Source: JAEXNA01 sp050486105
GTDB lineage: Bacteria > Vulcanimicrobiota > Xenobia > Xenobiales > JADMJV01
DNA: 12,752 bases
Direction: 5' to 3'
Assembly: GCA_050486105.1 (NCBI GenBank)
Contig: JBJHCR010000188.1
Span: 1 to 12,752, forward strand
Under the pieces are notes generated by a model that had not been told where the DNA came from, did not search any database, and saw only the letters and a list, made by a program, of their open reading frames with translations. Made by a program: the position numbers and the translations under genes. Below are positions 7,043-12,752 of this stretch, in pieces (the first letter of the stretch is position 1; each line of letters starts with the position of its first letter).

Positions 7043-7948
7043 TCATTTTGAGTCTTTGGGCACTCGACCGGTCAACACAAACTTATGAAACTTTGGCGGC
7101 CCGAAAGCGGCCTCGGCGACCCGGGCCAGTTCTTCTTTGAGTTCGAAGGCGTCGGAAAAACTGCTGGCCTGTTGAGTGAGGAGCAACAGAGATTTGGGAG
7201 CATCCTTGCCTAGTATGAAGCGAACGCACTCCCCCGAGCACCTCAAGTCCTCACGGCCTTGACCCTTACGGCAGGCCGTCCATCCGCAGATCATCACCCC
7301 GTGGTCTCGGGGGTGAACCAACAGATGTTCCGGTTTGAGGTCGTTGTGCTCAAAGCCCAGACGGTGAAGAACCCACAACTGTTCGAGCACCCGATTCCAA
7401 ATCCAAACCGCCGCCTTGGGGTCCACGCCGTGGGGGTATTCGGCCAAGGCGTCACTCAAAGTGAACACAAATCCACTCCGCCAACGATAGACCGCAGCGA
7501 GCCGCTCAGGCTGATCCTGGTAGCGAGCGGTTCCGAACCTAACCGGATGGGGCAATAAGCCTTCCAAGTGACTCTGAGAAGCGGCTTCTCGCAAGCTCTG
7601 AACATTCTGCCACTCTCGTTGAAGGGCTTCACCTTTTGGGTCTCTGGCGATCTTGAGCAGAACTTGCTGGGTCAGGGGAGTGTCTCGATGAGCCAGGAAA
7701 ACATCGCTATGCTCCCCTTGAGCCAGGCGACCCAAAACCCGGTAAGCTGTTCCTTTCACCCGAACCACGCCCACCACCGGGCCGCGATAAAAAGTGGGTA
7801 AAGGGCGCGGGATGACGCCCTGGCGAGAATGCTGTGCGGGCTGAACCAACTCGGCCTGACAGAACGGACAGATCACCACCTGGGCGTGGATTCCGGTCAA
7901 CGGTCCTCCGCAGTTAGGGCACTTGGCTTGATGAAGAGTGATGCTCAT
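7043..7948 (-). CDS. Zinc-ribbon protein kinase homologue, likely pseudokinase
   Basis: 301 aa from ATG 7948, chosen over an in-frame ATG 63 bases upstream because it follows AGGA at seven bases and opens directly into the domain. A zinc ribbon is formed by C10-PN-C13 and C27-PF-C30. The kinase fold starts near 67: glycine loop VLGRLAQGEHSDVF (71-84), ATP lysine K99 (VLLKIA), helix-C glutamate E112, catalytic loop HNDLKPEHLLV (201-211). Asp203 and Lys205 are kept, but the metal-binding Asn is His208. The DFG position reads ICGW (220-223), so the Mg-binding Asp is absent. The C-lobe is short. Classic phosphotransfer is therefore doubtful; a scaffold, nucleotide sensor or atypical kinase fits better. 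The zinc ribbon probably serves protein or nucleic-acid contact. It lies between the secreted-protein gene and the vWA gene on the same strand. Confidence 0.8.
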   Translation of the reverse strand: MSITLHQAKCPNCGGPLTGIHAQVVICPFCQAELVQPAQHSRQGVIPRPLPTFYRGPVVGVVRVKGTAYRVLGRLAQGEHSDVFLAHRDTPLTQQVLLKIARDPKGEALQREWQNVQSLREAASQSHLEGLLPHPVRFGTARYQDQPERLAAVYRWRSGFVFTLSDALAEYPHGVDPKAAVWIWNRVLEQLWVLHRLGFEHNDLKPEHLLVHPRDHGVMICGWTACRKGQGREDLRCSGECVRFILGKDAPKSLLLLTQQASSFSDAFELKEELARVAEAAFGPPKFHKFVLTGRVPKDSK

Positions 7949-8066
7949 GCAAGGTCCTGACTTCGAGCTTGGCGGTTCGCGTTCTAGGCCCTTCGTTCGA
8001 CAATTCAACAAGCCTGCAGGAGAACGGTCCGCTCATTGCCTCTCTCGAGGCGTTCTCGAGGTGGGG

Positions 8067-8876
8067 TCAGCGCCCCCCACCAGTAGGTCCAGTGGGAAAG
8101 TTTGGCTCGATCCAAGGCTCACCCTGAACGCCACCTCCTCCATCGCCACCTGAGCGAAACTCCACGCTTCGCCGAGTAAGCCCTCCTCGAGTCCGTTGAC
8201 TGCGATAGCTGGGCCTGGGTTGAGATGAGGAATAGGAAGGAGACGAACGCGGAGTGGAGCGTGGAGCCTGACCCTGGTAGTTGGGATTGCGGTAATGCGG
8301 CACTATACTGTAGGGAACCGCTGGGCGCTCTTCACCCCGCCCCCGAGACTCCGAAGACCGCACTGGTGAGCGGGCTGGTCTCCTCCTTTCTGCTTTCGGG
8401 TAAGCCTCGGAATCCAGAGATTTCGAACGCCCTCGGGCAGCGGCCTCGGATTCACCTGTGCTTTGCCGAGGTGGTCTTTTGCGACTCGGGTACCTCTGTC
8501 CTGGAGCCGCCGGCGGGAGTGGAGAAGCCTGGCGTTGATTAGGAGCGGCACCGCTCGAAGACCTTGGCGGCAGAGACGGATGACCAACTCCGTGCCGATG
8601 ATCCTGAGGCCGAGTGTTCGGGTACCTTGGACCGGGAATTGTCGGTGCATGCTGCCCACCAGGATGGGTGCTCCGATGACCGGGAACGGGTGATGGAATC
8701 GGGGGAAGTCGAAGATTTCTCGGACGCCAGTCTGGGGAGGAAGGCGCTTGATGAGGGCGAGTCCCTGCTGGATTAGGCCGGGGGGGAAGTGGCTGTCCAA
8801 AAACCGGAGTGCTCGAGAAAACGACGGCCAGCAACGTCAACCAAAGGTAAATTCTGGGAAGCTGGATGATCAGCAT
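8067..8876 (-). CDS. Exported Pro/Arg/Ser-rich low-complexity protein
   Basis: 269 aa. The N-terminus is a good signal peptide: Arg8, a hydrophobic core at about 9-20 (IYLWLTLLAVVF), and a likely cut after V25-F-G27. The rest has no recognisable domain. It is dominated by Pro, Arg, Ser and Gly, very basic, probably disordered, and ends in a Gly-rich tail (GGDGGGG near 245-251). AAGGA lies two bases before the ATG, rather close. It would act in the cell wall or periplasm. Upstream (8877-8986) I see a short palindrome CACTATAGTG (8913-8922) containing a TATAGT box, a possible promoter, and a 6-bp-arm hairpin at 8955-8971. Codon bias alone could keep alternative frames open in such GC-rich repeats, but the signal peptide supports this frame. 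Confidence 0.7.
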   Translation of the reverse strand: MLIIQLPRIYLWLTLLAVVFSSTPVFGQPLPPRPNPAGTRPHQAPSSPDWRPRNLRLPPIPSPVPGHRSTHPGGQHAPTIPGPRYPNTRPQDHRHGVGHPSLPPRSSSGAAPNQRQASPLPPAAPGQRYPSRKRPPRQSTGESEAAARGRSKSLDSEAYPKAERRRPARSPVRSSESRGRGEERPAVPYSIVPHYRNPNYQGQAPRSTPRSSPSYSSSQPRPSYRSQRTRGGLTRRSVEFRSGGDGGGGVQGEPWIEPNFPTGPTGGGR

Positions 8877-8986
8877 GTTCCTTATAAGGTATCATGAACC
8901 GCAGATGATTTCCACTATAGTGAGCCAGAAAGAACGGCGGGTTACTCAGCGGTCAAGACCTGCTCGGTCTTCGATTAGAGATGGGA

Positions 8987-9430
8987 CTAGACGTCAGCCA
9001 AGCGTCGAAAAAGCTCGTCCACTAGGTCCTTGGTCGCCGCCTCGGGAGCCTCCACCGCCTTAGGCAAAAAACAAAGCACATTGGACCCTTGGGCCCCATC
9101 CTCTTTCTGGGCCATGACCGCTCTCAGAAAGCGCAGCATCTGATCTGCGGAAGGAGAGACCAACCTCAAGCCTACAGAAATCTCATCCTCTTGACTAGGA
9201 TATGGCGGTTCTAGGGCAAGCTTGAGCCTTGCCAGTTCTTCATAGGCCTGGCGGGCCTGTTCGGGCTTGGAATATACGGGATTGCGGAGCAGGGCCATGC
9301 CCAGAGCGTGGCGCCGGTCAGCACTCAGGGTCTCAAGACCCTTCTCTAGGGCATCGGCCGCAAAGAGAAGATTGAGTAGGTCTATTCCCACGGTGAGCCC
9401 TTGAAAAAGCTCCTCAACCTGCTGGGTCAA
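8987..9430 (-). CDS. Helical hypothetical protein (147 aa) coupled to the double-FHA gene
   Basis: TTG start overlapping the stop of the FHA gene (4-bp TTGA overlap) with AGGGA directly upstream, so translational coupling is likely. The protein looks all-helical: amphipathic segments at about 2-40 (VEELFQGLTVGIDLLNLLF), 55-75 (EQARQAYEELARLKLAL) and 93-108, and a charged C-terminus (KDLVDELFRRLADV). It has no membrane segment and no recognised family. The stop-start overlap suggests equimolar production with the FHA protein, hence a physical partner. Confidence 0.7.
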   Translation of the reverse strand: MTQQVEELFQGLTVGIDLLNLLFAADALEKGLETLSADRRHALGMALLRNPVYSKPEQARQAYEELARLKLALEPPYPSQEDEISVGLRLVSPSADQMLRFLRAVMAQKEDGAQGSNVLCFLPKAVEAPEAATKDLVDELFRRLADV

Positions 9431-11175
9431 TCCCTGGACCTCGAACGTACTGCAAGGTAATCCTTAACCACCGGGATCTGCTGTGAATAGGCCGAATAAT
9501 CTACGTAGTCTTCGTTGACTTGCTTCCCACTGTATTCTGGCTCAGCTTTCTGCAGGTACTCCAGAGCCGGAGTGGCTAGACCTCGACTGTTGACACTGCG
9601 ACTCGGAACTCCGTAGCCCTGGAGAGGAGACTCGCTGGGGAACACTCCTCCAAGCCAACTTCGGCCCTCACTGTCGGTGCAGAACATATAGTCGTACTTT
9701 CCGTTACCCGAAGGATAGACTTCAGCCTCTATCGCCCCCTGAAGCCGAGAGTGCATCACAAAACCGCTCGGTTCGACTGAAAATCTCGGACGATCACTAG
9801 GATCGCGAAGGTCCAAATTCTTAGGCTCAGACTTATCCGAAGCCGAGGCAGAAAGTTCTAGCAGTTCCTCGGTGGTCGATGCCATAAAGTCCGAGGGAGG
9901 AAGCATCCCTCCGACTTCCAGACCGCCGTAGAACAATCTCTCCGCAGCCTCTTCGGACACCTCTCCAACGACGGCCGAGTGTTGTCCCATGGCTTTCTGG
10001 GCGGAGATCGGGAGGGTCACCGATTCCTGCCCGATCCCTTTGCCAAACCAACCGCCATAAGCTCCGTGGGAAGCCACCTTCCATAGGCCGTGAGACGAAG
10101 AGCGATAAAAGGTCCGAACTGATATCGACCCATCTGGCTTTTCTACATAGCCGACCACATTGTCACGCCCGGCGTGGGAGTAAGGCTTTGAAAAATGAAG
10201 ACTCGTCTCTCCAACTTTCACCGTCGTCTTGGGTTCAAATCCTTGCTCAGTCAAGAACTCCAGGGTGAGATCGGCTACTCCCTTAGGTCGGCCCACGGGT
10301 GAGGGTGTGATTTGCGCACGCGAAAGGATCCGTTGACCGTCTTCGGCTGAAAGTGCCCTTGCTTCCGGCAAGGTCTGGGCTGCTGCGGTGCTGGCCTTAG
10401 GGGACCCCTGAGGTCCGTTGGAGGTCGAGTTCACCTGAGGGAGCGGCCTCGTTTTGGCCCCGAATTTGAGGTCCAACACCCCGGCCAAAGAGACCGTCGA
10501 GCCGGTGGGAACCTCCACCCATTCATTAGCCGGAAGACGCTCTTGAGAGCCATCTAGAAAAGTCCCGTAACTGGACCCCAGGTCCTTGACCCAAAACCCC
10601 CCGGCGTTCTGTCGGACGGCGAGATGTTTGCGACTAACAACTCCGAGTTCCGGAGAAAACTTATGATCGGCATCGCTGCCCCGACCCCATACGAACTCCG
10701 ATCCCTCGGCGGGCAAATCCAAGGCCAGGCCGTTCCCGGCAGAGGCTTCAAATCGAGGGTCGACTCGTTTGCCCGCTATAGAACTTCCAAAGGACAGCAC
10801 ATTCTCTGGATTGCGACCGAGAGAGATCTGGCTGTGATGGTCGAGTTGCTTCCAATCCTCGGAACCGATACGCACCCCGTCCACATAGGTGCCGTTGCTG
10901 GAGTTCAGATCCCGAACCCAGAGAGACTCTCCATCTCTGTAAAACTCTGCATGCCGCCGGGAGACCTCGTTGCTGCCAAAAGAAAACTCAGCGTCTTGAT
11001 GCCGTCCCACCACGGCCTTGTGATCCTTGAACTCCACGATGCGTGGACCCGTCGGCGTCTGAAAACTCCCTAAAGACTTCGTCGAAGTCTGGGTCCCTTG
11101 TTCGGGCATCGAAGAAGAGCCCGATACCGCGAAGGGCCGGGAAAAATGTTGAATATGAGGTCCGTGAACCTGCAT
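9427..11175 (-). CDS. Double-FHA domain protein with uncharacterised C-terminal half
   Basis: 582 aa. The ATG at 11175 follows an in-frame TAA by one codon; a later in-frame ATG (residue 23) is an alternative start. FHA domains bind phosphothreonine. FHA1, about 45-130: VVGRHQDAEF, EVSRRHAEF, LNSSNGTYVDG. FHA2, about 150-238: FVWGRGSDAD, VVSRKHLAV, LGSSYGTFLDG; its usual Asn in SxNGT is Tyr203, so phosphopeptide binding may be weaker. A Ser/Pro/Ala linker runs over 240-300. The C-terminal half (300-582) is unfamiliar, with FYRSSSHGLWKV (356-367), WFGKGIGQESVTLP (376-389) and KYDYMFCTDSEGRSWLGGVF (493-512), probably beta-rich. No signal peptide. It overlaps the next gene by four bases and would be the phospho-reader of this gene run. 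Confidence 0.85.
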   Translation of the reverse strand: MQVHGPHIQHFSRPFAVSGSSSMPEQGTQTSTKSLGSFQTPTGPRIVEFKDHKAVVGRHQDAEFSFGSNEVSRRHAEFYRDGESLWVRDLNSSNGTYVDGVRIGSEDWKQLDHHSQISLGRNPENVLSFGSSIAGKRVDPRFEASAGNGLALDLPAEGSEFVWGRGSDADHKFSPELGVVSRKHLAVRQNAGGFWVKDLGSSYGTFLDGSQERLPANEWVEVPTGSTVSLAGVLDLKFGAKTRPLPQVNSTSNGPQGSPKASTAAAQTLPEARALSAEDGQRILSRAQITPSPVGRPKGVADLTLEFLTEQGFEPKTTVKVGETSLHFSKPYSHAGRDNVVGYVEKPDGSISVRTFYRSSSHGLWKVASHGAYGGWFGKGIGQESVTLPISAQKAMGQHSAVVGEVSEEAAERLFYGGLEVGGMLPPSDFMASTTEELLELSASASDKSEPKNLDLRDPSDRPRFSVEPSGFVMHSRLQGAIEAEVYPSGNGKYDYMFCTDSEGRSWLGGVFPSESPLQGYGVPSRSVNSRGLATPALEYLQKAEPEYSGKQVNEDYVDYSAYSQQIPVVKDYLAVRSRSRD

Positions 11176-11315
11176 GCCTTAGGTAGGAGTTCCCCAAACG
11201 ACGCCACAGACCTGCGCCCGGCGACCCATCAGAACTCGAAAACCTGCTTCAGGACAACAAGCGGTCAGCTAGATCCATTCTCTCGGGATCCCCGAGCGAC
11301 TGCAGGATCCTGGGA

Positions 11316-11381
11316 CTAGCCACAGAGCAGGACATCGGGGGTAGTCGCCGCCTGAGAGAGCAAGATGATCGACACCAGCAT
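11316..11381 (-). CDS. Possible 21-aa hydrophobic peptide
   Basis: A GGAGG five bases before an ATG is the best ribosome-binding site in this intergenic stretch. The frame encodes MLVSIILLSQAATTPDVLLCG and a TAG stop. The hydrophobic first half could insert in a membrane. It lies between the 175-aa gene and the FHA gene, same strand. It may be a real small protein, a leader peptide, or a remnant of a signal sequence. The rest of 11176-11424 shows nothing else convincing; a nine-codon frame (MDLADRLLS) follows. Confidence 0.35.
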   Translation of the reverse strand: MLVSIILLSQAATTPDVLLCG

Positions 11382-11424
11382 GGCGACCTCCAAGGTCCTG
11401 GACAAGCCACGTGGGCCCGCGCCG

Positions 11425-11952
11425 TTACCCCCATTGCTTAACGAATGGGAAGACCTCACTGTAGGCCAGATACTCCGGCTCGTTGCCGGTGGCACCGGCG
11501 AGGGTGCGGTCGACACCGGCCAAGAGCCAGCGTTGCTGCATCTGGCCCGACGAGGAATCCGGATTCCTCTGAATGTTTTCAAGAGCGCTCTCCAGAAGGG
11601 GCTTTCGAATCGCTTCGTCGGTGATTTGCTCTAGCCCAGTTCTCACTTTCTTGTTCAGATTCTCCTCCTTCACCTCCAGCGAGATGGGAAAGCCAAAGAG
11701 GTTAGGGATATGTTGCTTGCTGAGCCACTGCTGGATCTTATGACCTGTGGAATGATTCTTGGTGTTGGAGAGAATGCTTTGGCGAATCTCCTTGAAGTTT
11801 TCTCCAGGGGTCTGCTCAAGCAGAGTCAGCGTGTCCCGATACTGTTGCTCAACCTTCGACTCGCCGGAGTTGCGAGAGTGAAGCACGCTGCTCTGCAGTC
11901 GAGCTTTGATCAGGTTGCGAGGTGTGATGTCGATTCGAGTCTGAAGGTCCAT
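11425..11952 (-). CDS. Helical hypothetical protein (175 aa), first gene of the minus-strand run
   Basis: ATG start with GGGAG eleven bases upstream; TAA stop. No family recognised. It is hydrophilic and helical, rich in Gln, Asn, Glu and Lys, with a basic start (ITPRNLIKARLQSSVLHSR) and long amphipathic stretches at about 33-75 and 94-130. There is no signal peptide or membrane segment. A divergent acs gene lies 328 bp away. Gaps of 249 bp to the FHA gene mean cotranscription is plausible but not certain. Confidence 0.65.
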   Translation of the reverse strand: MDLQTRIDITPRNLIKARLQSSVLHSRNSGESKVEQQYRDTLTLLEQTPGENFKEIRQSILSNTKNHSTGHKIQQWLSKQHIPNLFGFPISLEVKEENLNKKVRTGLEQITDEAIRKPLLESALENIQRNPDSSSGQMQQRWLLAGVDRTLAGATGNEPEYLAYSEVFPFVKQWG

Positions 11953-11985
11953 GGCTTGAGATGCTCCCTAGATTTGTCTATCCTT

Positions 11986-12060
11986 CGCCAAGCACCTCAT
12001 CCGGTGGCAAACTCTGCCACGTTCCCGTGATCTGCTTGGGCTCGGTGCAAGGTGCTGGCG
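11986..12060 (-). promoter_or_regulatory. Stem-loop in the leader of the 175-aa gene
   Basis: CGCCA plus GCACCT (11986-11997, one bulged A) pair with AGGTGCTGGCG (12050-12060), 11 base pairs. Inside, GTGGCA (12004-12009) pairs with TGCCAC (12015-12020) over a 5-base loop. It lies 33 bases upstream of the minus-strand ATG, so it may be a structured 5' leader or an operator. Confidence 0.35.
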
Positions 12061-12127
12061 ACACCCTAAGCATCTCATGAGGCTGTTGAACAGCTGTTAT
12101 TCTGGGGCAAAGAGAGACAAATCACGA

Positions 12128-12158
12128 AAGGGCCAACCGGGGTTTCCGGTTGGCCCTT
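12128..12158. terminator. Perfect 13-bp hairpin (terminator or attenuator)
   Basis: AAGGGCCAACCGG and CCGGTTGGCCCTT flank a 5-base loop. There is no proper T-run on the plus side. On the minus side the stem ends in TTTCGTGATTTGT, a poor U-tract. It would best stop leftward antisense transcription out of acs, or act as a leader structure for acs. The structure is certain; its function is not. Confidence 0.45.
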
Positions 12159-12221
12159 AGGTTCGAAAGGCCACGACCCATAGCAGAGGGAGCCGCAAGC
12201 CACAGTGCCCCAGCACAAGGA

Positions 12222-12251
12222 CCCTACGGTATCCATCCCTAAGGTAGCCAT
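12222..12251 (+). repeat. Tandem 15-bp repeat upstream of acs
   Basis: CCCTACGGTATCCAT and CCCTAAGGTAGCCAT are adjacent and identical at 13 of 15 positions, ending 29 bases before the acs ATG. A 15-bp spacing is about one and a half helical turns. It could be a pair of regulator half-sites or a simple local duplication. Confidence 0.6.
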
Positions 12252-12266
12252 CAGAGAACCCAACCT

Positions 12267-12271
12267 AGGAG
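12267..12271 (+). promoter_or_regulatory. Shine-Dalgarno AGGAG for acs
   Basis: AGGAG lies nine bases before ATG 12281 and supports that start. Confidence 0.6.
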
Positions 12272-12280
12272 ATATCACCC

Positions 12281-12752
12281 ATGAGTCACCTCTTTCCCGT
12301 ACCGAGCCGCGTCAAGGAAGGCAGCCAATCTCCCATTCAGACTCCCGAGCAATACCGGGAACACTACCTGAGGGCCACCTATGACCCCGATGGGTACTGG
12401 TTGCAAGTGGCAAAAGACAGGGTGAAGTGGTTGAAGGAGCCGACGCTTGGCTTGGTGGGCGACTACCACAGTATTGGCGAGGAACCCATCTCCTGGTTTT
12501 CCGACGGAACCCTAAACCTCACCGAAACCTGTTTGGACCGACACCTCGAAAAGCGGGGCGACAAGAAGGCCATCATTTGGGAGGGAGACGAGCCGGGAGA
12601 GGCGCGGAGCCTGACCTACCGCCAATTGCACGCCGAGGTCAATCGACTAGCCAGCGGCCTCCGAAGGTTGGGACTGCAAAAGGGTGAGCGGGTCATCATC
12701 TATATGGGAATGGTGCCCGAGGCGGCCATCGCCATGTTGGCCTGCGCCCGCC
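12281..12752 (+). CDS. acs: Acetyl-CoA synthetase, N-terminal part (runs off window)
   Basis: 157 codons are visible of a protein usually near 650 aa. Acs activates acetate with ATP to acetyl-AMP and then forms acetyl-CoA, in the cytosol. Recognisable N-terminal features are the EQYREHYLRATYDPDGYW region (24-41), WFSDGTLNLTETCLDRHL (72-89; WFxxGxLNxxxNCLDRH in the family), SLTYRQLHAEVNRLA (110-124), and KGERVIIYMGMVPEAAIAML (134-153), which leads into the adenylation core. The ATP-binding loop and the regulatory C-terminal Lys lie outside the window. Codon use is typical of the window and no damage is seen. It is divergent from the signalling gene run and probably unrelated to it. Confidence 0.93.
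   Translation, partial: MSHLFPVPSRVKEGSQSPIQTPEQYREHYLRATYDPDGYWLQVAKDRVKWLKEPTLGLVGDYHSIGEEPISWFSDGTLNLTETCLDRHLEKRGDKKAIIWEGDEPGEARSLTYRQLHAEVNRLASGLRRLGLQKGERVIIYMGMVPEAAIAMLACAR

Larger units (their letters stand above)
11953..12280. other. Divergent intergenic region between the 175-aa gene and acs (328 bp)
   Basis: It contains a long stem-loop (11986-12060), a short palindrome AACAGCTGTT (12089-12098), a strong GC hairpin (12128-12158) and a 15-bp tandem repeat (12222-12251). No tRNA or coding frame is supported. I cannot place either promoter with confidence. Confidence 0.6.

Noticed and set aside
8303..8800. Alternative minus-strand frame of 165 codons within the Pro-rich gene
   Set aside because: The neighbouring frame carries a signal peptide and ribosome-binding site; this one has neither.
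10624..11073. Plus-strand frame of 149 codons
   Set aside because: Antisense to the FHA domains.
12079..12086. GAGGCTGT, matching the first eight bases of the MITE ends
   Set aside because: Similarity stops after eight bases and no matching opposite end is found nearby, so a second copy is not supported.
1..12752. CRISPR arrays, tRNA or rRNA genes
   Set aside because: No regularly spaced repeats, cloverleaf or rRNA-like sequence was seen.

Overview
The window is bacterial, fairly GC-rich, with dense gene packing and several TTG/GTG starts. The 10-N run at 2561-2570 shows a scaffold from a draft or metagenome assembly. Nothing here fixes the phylum: the best-conserved gene, acetyl-CoA synthetase, is too widespread. 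The mix of FHA, vWA, protein-kinase-like and HTTM proteins points to a free-living lineage with a large signalling repertoire, but that is inference.

Layout. 1-1768 (minus): a multi-pass HTTM membrane protein running off the left edge, preceded by a small hypothetical gene. 1769-2102: a divergent intergenic region holding a 161-bp MITE-like palindrome with perfect 18-bp terminal inverted repeats and a TTAG target duplication. 2103-2971 (plus): an RmlD-like sugar-nucleotide reductase interrupted by the assembly gap. 2987-4342 (minus): an alpha/beta-hydrolase with Cys in place of the nucleophilic Ser and a Gly/Ala-rich hydrophobic tail. 4486-4757 (plus): an orphan Phd/YefM antitoxin under a palindromic operator-promoter, with a frameshifted C-terminus and no toxin beside it.

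4752-11952 is a run of minus-strand genes, the most interesting part. In order of transcription they are: a helical hypothetical protein (175 aa), a 21-aa hydrophobic peptide ORF, a double-FHA protein (582 aa), a helical protein overlapping it by 4 bp (147 aa), an exported Pro/Arg/Ser-rich protein (269 aa), a zinc-ribbon protein kinase homologue lacking the DFG aspartate (301 aa), a vWA protein with a MIDAS motif (314 aa), and a PurA-family enzyme whose aspartate-binding loop is replaced (434 aa). FHA, kinase fold and vWA together suggest a phospho-signalling or metal-dependent assembly module. The PurA-like enzyme suggests that a nucleotide-derived product is made or used by it. This is proposed as a candidate undescribed system; its function cannot be read from sequence.

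11953-12280 is a second divergent intergenic region with a structured stem-loop, a strong 13-bp hairpin and a 15-bp tandem repeat, leading into acs (plus), which runs off the right edge.
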